29,292 bases of DNA. Source: Saccoglossus kowalevskii. Lineage: Eukaryota > Hemichordata > Enteropneusta > Harrimaniidae. The stretch is taken from contig NW_003116452.1 in NCBI RefSeq assembly GCF_000003605.2, positions 182,219 to 211,510 on the forward strand, given 5' to 3'. The stretch's first letter is position 1; each line of letters begins with the position of its first letter. This document shows, piece by piece, positions 23,458 through 29,292 of this stretch. The notes under the pieces are model-generated. The model was not told the origin of the DNA. It ran no database searches and saw only the letters and a list, made by a program, of their open reading frames with translations. The translations under genes were made by a program, and so were the position numbers.

Positions 23458-23644
23458 GGCGAATCTCTGTTCTCGGTGGAATTGGGCTACGAGCGAGTGG
23501 ACAACAAATTAAAGCATTTTGACGTGTTTTATCTCACGAGACTCCACCACCACTACACAGTGTCTAGCATGATTCACGCTAATGGTCGGGTCAAAATAAA
23601 AAACGCATTGTTCGGTGATTGCCCTACTTCTGCAAGACCACATT
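23458..23644 (+). other. Weak candidate exon, 187 nt
   Basis: A plus-strand frame is open from 23401 to the TAA at 23659-23661 (86 codons) and is G+C-richer than its surroundings (44% over 23461-23640, counted). An acceptor-like CACCTGAG ends at 23457, and a donor-like CATT|GTAAGC starts at 23645. The translation between them includes GESLFSVELGYERVDNKLKH and FDVFYLTRLHHHY. I recognise no domain. The length alone is not significant; the composition plus the donor make it worth a check. Confidence 0.2.
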
Positions 23645-24437
23645 GTAAGCGCTATCGTTAAATCGTGCATCCCTAGTCTTATCTTTCACACATGTCACTG
23701 GTCAGTGAATTGATGATACAACTCAAAACACTCATACACTTAAAATTATTTGGTGATATCCACAATACTTACGAATGCTACGTGTTTAGTACGAACATCA
23801 CACTATCTGTTTAACACAATGAGGAGAGTATTCCGAACGACGTCACGCTCCAATCTATGGATGCGCGGAATCATCGTTCTAAACAAATATTTTACAGTAT
23901 TATAAATTTAGCGGTAGTTGTGATTATTTGAAGGTATGGTGCTATTAATATTTGTCCAACCTTCCAACAGTGTTACAGTTTATTGGAGTCATCTTACACA
24001 TAATATTGTATACAACACGCCAAATGTCTGGCGTTAAATATATGACATTTTTTTATAATAGGAATTCTTATCTTTGTCCAATCATTATAAATTTATGTAC
24101 ATTTCCTTGTTCGTCACAAATGACATTGGCAGCGCCGCCCACACACACTTATACTCAGTTATACTTATACGCATGTCAAAGGTCATTATCATGAGAATAT
24201 TATGATATGATATTACCATCAACATGATACAGATTTTAATGATTAAATCAGGGTGGCATTTCCACAGTGTAAATTGAAGACAGTATAATGCGAGTGACAA
24301 TTAATCGTCGAATTTCCGCAGTATCTGTAAGCTAGTTATCTGTTTCCATATACCGTAGTAGTTCCAACGCACTGATCGTAGAATAAACCTATATGTACTA
24401 GTTCAAGCGTTGGCATTAATAACAAGGGTCTAAATGT

Positions 24438-24490
24438 GCGTGGGCGGTTTACACATGGCGGCGACAAATCGTCCTCGAACACACTATATG
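24438..24490 (+). promoter_or_regulatory. EGR-type site next to an ATGGCGGCG start-like context
   Basis: GCGTGGGCG (24438-24446) is the exact 9-base consensus of EGR/Zif268 zinc-finger factors and stands in AT-rich surroundings. Eight bases on, ATG at 24455 opens a 35-codon frame beginning MAATNRPRTHYM and ending at a TAA at 24560-24562. A weak donor match (ATG|GTAATT) follows at 24490/24491. This could be a small promoter and first coding exon, or chance. Confidence 0.2.
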
Positions 24491-24562
24491 GTAATTGAAA
24501 TCCTAAATACTCTGACTATTTGTCAATCCGGTGTCCACAATTCGCATAACGAGTCAATGTAA

Positions 24563-27500
24563 TTGCGGGGAATACCATAAATCCGAATTTAGAAGACGTC
24601 GTCACGTTTTTACAAGCTTGTGTGATGATGTTTAATGGAGGGTATGATCTCAGGTGCTTTCATTTCTGTACACCATACATGTGTGCATATTTGATAACAG
24701 ATGGTACGTATATATATCTACCTGGACGTGCCTGCTATAAAGTAACAATTTGAAAGTATAAGTGTTTTTAAGGGAGCCTCAATCAATGTTATTGAAGTTC
24801 GCAAAGCCCGGTTTTACGGAATTCATTTCATGTTTAATTTCTTGGAATGTTCATTCCGCAGAACCATGTATTCGTGTTTGGGAGACGAGAATTTGAATAG
24901 GCGTCATATTGGCGCGAATTAATCCTAATAATGAGGGAGTAATCACCATAATGTTAAACTCTAATAGAAAGTTTGTCGTTCTTTTGTGACATCGTAACGT
25001 CTAAGTTTAATATTGTAGCAATTATTGGCGAGTGTGGAATAATTAAATAATTGAACTTTAAAGAATAATTGTTGAAATTCAAATAAGACTTCATAATTGA
25101 CAGCTGTGCACTGTATTCAATCAATATTTAACCATAACACATTTTAGAAACGAAGAAAATGGCATTGTCTGCTCAATAAAGCTATTTTCCTTTCGGTTTC
25201 TTAAAGTGGGCACAGTTTAAAAAATAAATCGCGTCTATTCACGTACATAAATTGACTGTATTTTAAGTATGCAATTATTTTGTTTGCGGTTTTATGTTGT
25301 GATGTGCGCATGAATGGTACAACGTAAAACATTAAAATTACACTAAAATAGATTCTATCCTGATTTAATAAAATCAACGTGTGGTAAGCAAAGAAAAAAA
25401 AGAAAACGTTTTTGTTGATATAAAATACATATTTATTGACCAAAGCAGAGTTGCGACTTTACGATTTACAATTTGTAATGTGAATACATTGACGCAATTA
25501 TCTTCCTTAAAAAAAACAATTGCATCTGAGTAACTGTTGTTAATGTTTCTGATTGTTAATTGCCACAACTAATTTAGGTCATAATAATAACTGTGTGAGT
25601 AATGCCAAGGAAACTAAAGCTTAGCGATTCACTGACTTTGTCACTCCAGGTCTCTGATAATTATGCGCTCGCAACCCATTACCCGCTAGTCTGTGAGTCA
25701 ATTAGATATTTAATCGGTTGTGATAATGACGTGCAATTCGCTGCACTTGGACTAAGTGATAATTCAATTCCCCCGTGGGCTGTGACGCTCTGACCGTAAT
25801 CTTAAAATAATAATAGTACGTCTGACTCATGACACTACAAACGTATTAAGGACAAGCGCTGTTATAAATTGTACTTTAATAATGCCGTATAGGCGACAAA
25901 TCGGGCATTTTCATGTGTGTGTAAAACTAAACTACAAGACAGTGAGCTGAATGTACGAGATTTTCTTTAAAATGATCTTACACAGATTCATGAATCAAGA
26001 TGGAGTAATACGATATAATCTAATGACATAACAAAATGTCGAATTCAGACAATGATATGTTAGAATATAAGCATATGTACTATCTATGTAATGTACTTTA
26101 CGTGGAATCCTTTACCCATAATATTAGTCCTCATATACATAAATGATGATGATGTTTTTTTTTTAATTATAACTTTTAGTCTGATAGGAATGGGAATGTT
26201 TAAGTTTCATTGCAGTAATGGTCTTCCCAAACATATCTCTTTTTATATTGTAAATTTTGGACTTTATGTACACAGACAGGTATTTTTATTGTACATGTTT
26301 TATTGAACAAAATCAATCCTTATTCGGAAGCAAACGTACGCCATGTAATGAGGTTGGTAACACAAAACGAGAGCACGAGAATACTAACAACATACTTTCC
26401 AATTGAACATGCATTAATAATTGCGGTCGGAAATCCTCGAGTTACCCGGTGGAGGATTTAAAAGGGGGCAAGCCCTCCTCTGCATGTGCGTGCCACGGAC
26501 TTAAAAGAGCGACCAAATCCTTTGACCCAAACTTCATTATCTAACGGATGCGACTAACGTAGCCTTAAGAAGAAGTATGTGGGTGCCTGCTTTGGCTTAA
26601 TGCCATTATGAAATTCAAACAAGGAAATCAATAAGACTTACGTAAGTTAATCTACTCAGCTCAGAAGGAGTCATGTACTTACGGATTGTACGATTACCGC
26701 ACGTGTCATAGGCAGACTTTTAGGGTTAAATGTCCATACAAAAATAAGAAAAAGTTTGAGTCATCGATTAACACGACTACTCGGTACTTCACGACATTTA
26801 ATTTTAACCTTGACATTGTTAAGCCACCAACACTATCCGTCGATATGCTTAAAAATGATAACGAATGCTATTCACGTTTGCGTGTGAATTCAATATTTCA
26901 TATCAATTTCTCGACAACTACGTATATATTGGCAAGGAGTCATGGAGGTCTAAATAATGAATGGTGCGATCAGTCGCTCGGTCAATGCCAGTGTGGCAAA
27001 CTCCCATAATTCCGCGCGCGTAGTTATCGATACATATTTACGGCTGATCTGGAGATGTGATTTGTGTTACAGATTGTATATCGTAAATTGTTTCATTGTG
27101 ATTCCAGTACAATTGAAACGATATATCTGCAGCGTGCCGCTGTAGTTCGCAATGCCCCTAAAGAACGACTGCGCATGTGTTGCCTTGCAATCAACGCTCA
27201 ATTGACTTAATACATGAGTTGATTATACGAAACACAACGGATTGTTTTACCCTGATTGAAACACACTTAAATCAATCTTGATAGACACGAATGCCCAACA
27301 TACCTGACATTAATACAATATAATTGATGGAGTTGATTCTGCTTATACAGTATTTGATGCAGTGATCCGAGATGCAAGTCAACTGTCGGAGCTAATAATT
27401 ACTACGATTAACACATACAATGTTGTACACGTAAATACCATTCACCCTAGTTTCCGTAAGATCGGGTAATGTTACGATATCTTGAAACTGGTGAAACATT

Positions 27501-27983
27501 ACCAATTGAAACTACATACATATTTCTGAAAATTGGACGCTGGGGATTTTTTGTATATCCAAAGAAGAATAGATGACATGTGCAGTTGTTGGATTCTTTC
27601 TCATCACGTACTAAAACCATGTTGCATGTAAATCCTGTACCAGTAATCAACCATACGTGAAGACTATGACAAATTGTTACTAATATTTTACTGTAATGTT
27701 ATTGTTGTTGCCGATCGTACTTCTCGATCGTTAGTTCTAAACATACTCGGCTATTGCATAAATGTTCGGCCGTACTGCTTTCCAAATGTCATCATAATGT
27801 GTTGGTCGATTGTCATGGTGGCATATTTCATCAAACCAGCTCGTTTTCCCCGTCTTTATCGTATTATGAATATACATATAAAACATTTTTTTTTCAATGC
27901 AGTAATAATGTAAGATGTGTCAGTAAGCGGTAGAGTGAACCACTTTCCAACTATTAAAACATCTTTAGACCGCTTTTTGGTTT
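24563..27983. other. Non-coding AT-rich stretch
   Basis: No gene is supported. A run of ten T lies at 26155-26164. A G+C-richer patch at about 26430-26510 contains a short GGGGGCAAGCCC inverted motif that looks like repeat debris. The frame at 26686-27009 (107 codons) has no recognisable domain apart from a chance-level CQCGK near its end. Confidence 0.45.
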
Positions 27984-28012
27984 TAGTATAATACAACTAT
28001 AGTATAATACAA
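27984..28012. repeat. Short tandem duplication, 16-bp period
   Basis: TAGTATAATACAA occurs at 27984-27996 and again at 28000-28012, followed by an AT run. It is a simple local duplication. Confidence 0.7.
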
Positions 28013-28551
28013 TATATATATAATATGAGACACATGTTATTAAGAAGATAATTGCATGGTGTTATTCAAGCAGTATCTGTGAAATTGGACCCATCAACCC
28101 ATTACCTGTATGGTTGTGATAATCAATTGAGTTTCAGATTTTTTAGTTTGACGTGGACGTGCATAATGTGGCTTTTCACTTCTTGTCATAGCGTAATTTT
28201 ATGGTCATTATAGTTATACAATTGATATTTTGATGATATATTATAACGATTTATTATTTCCAATATATGCTCCACATTCCCCTCACCAACTCATAATATA
28301 TAATGTTCCCGTGCCAATTCCGTAAGAGCAATAATTGCAAAATCGTTATCCCAGATGGTCCTCACCCGAATCTGTCCCACGATGGCATCTGTCATATGGT
28401 GATCTTCTTCTTTTTAAAAGAATGTCAGAGATGATAATTGTGACACATGACTGAGTCGCTCGGCATGAATTATGCCTCCAATGACCAATCTTGGGAGGTT
28501 ACATAGTAAGTATATATTATATAAAACTAACCAATAAAATCATCTTGAATT
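28013..28551. other. Non-coding stretch
   Basis: No gene is firmly supported. A minus-strand frame of about 40 codons at roughly 28300-28420 reads plausibly (it includes GQIRVRTIWDNDFAIIAL) but is too short and unmatched to call. Confidence 0.4.
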
Positions 28552-28595
28552 TTCAAGGTGAATGTTCCGGTGAAGCACTCCGCTATCACCTTGAA
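28552..28595. repeat. 10-bp inverted repeat (hairpin)
   Basis: TTCAAGGTGA at 28552-28561 pairs perfectly with TCACCTTGAA at 28586-28595 across 24 bases. A third near-copy, CATCTTGAA, lies just to the left at about 28541-28549. It precedes the CpG-rich stretch upstream of the RecQ-like relic and could mark a repeat boundary. Confidence 0.45.
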
Positions 28596-28639
28596 GTATT
28601 TCATTAGGAATATGTGTATGTGACAATGCCCTCACAGTT

Positions 28640-28830
28640 TAGAATCAATTTACCAACAGCCAATCATATTGCTTCTTTCTTCAACGCGCTTGGCCAAGCT
28701 ATCAAATTCATCACGAGATGGCCCACGCGCTCCACTCTGCCATGTATTTCTATGGGCTCTGCGCGAGCTGCTGTGGAGTACCGGTCGAAAAGCCGGTGAA
28801 AACGACTAAATTTGAGAAAACAGCACGACC
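28640..28830 (+). promoter_or_regulatory. CpG-rich, CCAAT-containing region upstream of RecQ-like relic
   Basis: Twelve CpGs fall between 28684 and 28829, far denser than elsewhere in this AT-rich window. A CCAAT box in the context CAGCCAATCA lies at 28660-28664, and a small hairpin (ACCGG/CCGGT, 28780-28797) follows. It ends about 160 bp before the first ATG of the RecQ-like relic, so it is plausibly that gene's old promoter and 5' leader. If so, the copy arose by DNA duplication rather than retroposition. The position and base content are seen; the promoter role is inferred. Confidence 0.35.
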
Positions 28831-28990
28831 TTAACTTTGAAGAAATCCTAAACAACCAAATTTAAATATGTTGCATATGTAGGGGTAATCTTGTTACACT
28901 GTTCAGAGGTGTTAACGACCATCCCAAAACACTGTTTTCTTAGAATTTATCGGACTTTGTTTTCACCATGATGATTGCCAGGCGGTGAAA

Positions 28991-29292
28991 ATGTCTGACC
29001 CGAGAATAAATTTCGCTGCGCACAGTGGAAGCTGTGTTGGCTTGGATGTCAAGGCAATACAGCGACGATATCCATACATCATGCAACTCACTGATATTCA
29101 GACTAAAGCTATTCAAACTGTCTGATGTTCTCGTTTTTAGTCGCACTGGAAATAGTAAATCCTTATGTTATTATGCTTTACCGGCCTTGCGACTGTCGAG
29201 CGTGGTAATAGTGTTGTCACCACTGTTGGGTACTATAGAAGAGTAGGTGTTATACCTCAAAGTTCATGATGTCACTGCAACATATATCGGCA
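28991..29292 (+). pseudogene. RecQ-like DNA helicase pseudogene, 5' part, runs off the window
   Basis: RecQ helicases unwind DNA using ATP. The N-terminal helicase motifs of a RecQ-type protein are readable here in two frames. From the ATG at 28991 one frame runs 44 codons and includes YPYIMQLTDIQTKAIQTV, matching the Q-motif region (L..IQ..AI), then hits TGA at 29123-29125. One base over, the frame continues as SDVLVFSRTGNSKSLCYYAL (29121 on), matching motif I, where the Walker A PTGxGKSLC has become RTGNSKSLC: the second glycine is Ser, Pro is Arg, and the Lys is kept. Then SSVVIVLSPLLGTIEE matches motif Ia, TAG at 29244-29246 stands where a Gln of the usual DQV or EQV is expected, and VLYLKVHDVTATYIG continues the family pattern to the window edge. 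One frameshift, one stop and a damaged ATP site argue for a dead copy. The DEAH box and C-terminal lobe would lie outside the window. Confidence 0.8.

Noticed and set aside
26686-27009. 107-codon plus-strand open frame ending with a Cys-rich tail
   Set aside because: The terminal CQCGK suggested an EGF-like or laminin-type fragment, but the cysteine spacing does not fit and nothing upstream supports it.
1-29292. CRISPR array, tRNA or rRNA genes, histone stem-loop, LTR pairs
   Set aside because: I looked for regularly spaced repeats, B-box and cloverleaf patterns, conserved rRNA words, the histone 3' stem-loop and long direct repeats on both strands and saw none. Diverged LTRs would need a self dot-plot to exclude.

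Overview
The window is AT-rich (roughly one third G+C by eye) and gene-poor. It is eukaryotic and most likely from an invertebrate animal. The reasons are an animal-type mariner transposon relic, metazoan-style splice and regulatory motifs (an RFX X-box, an EGR-type site), CpG that is not strongly depleted, no bacterial gene packing, and no long open reading frame. A RecQ-like helicase relic at the right edge is of a kind I associate with multicopy families in marine invertebrates, but I cannot name a phylum or species from sequence alone.

Layout. From 1 to about 19.6 kb the sequence is almost entirely non-coding. It holds a poly-C tract, an X-box (1222-1235), short palindromes and hairpins, a mixed AT/GT microsatellite (9939-9965), a 30-bp tandem repeat (11923-12012), and one small candidate exon with unusually good splice sites (16154-16221). 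From 19.64 to 21.64 kb there is a mosaic of repeats: a G+C-rich island (19642-19831), diverged tandem repeats with a period near 100 bp (19841-20130), a dead mariner copy on the minus strand (20213-21440), and a second stretch dense in TATAG motifs (21473-21620). From 21.64 to 28.5 kb the sequence is again non-coding, with one weak candidate exon (23458-23644) and one small promoter-like spot (24438-24490). From 28.55 to the right edge there is a hairpin, a CpG-rich stretch with a CCAAT box, and the broken N-terminal part of a RecQ-like helicase (28991-29292), which continues beyond the window.

No intact protein-coding gene can be supported. Both recognisable protein sequences are pseudogenes: a mariner transposase with several frameshifts, stops and a lost catalytic aspartate, and a RecQ-like helicase with a frameshift, a stop and an altered Walker A motif. 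Outside these, the longest open frames are about 105-115 codons, which is what chance gives in AT-rich DNA of this length. I see no operon, pathway or new multi-gene system. The most useful leads are the RecQ-like relic with its CpG-rich upstream region, the repeat mosaic around the mariner, and the X-box.
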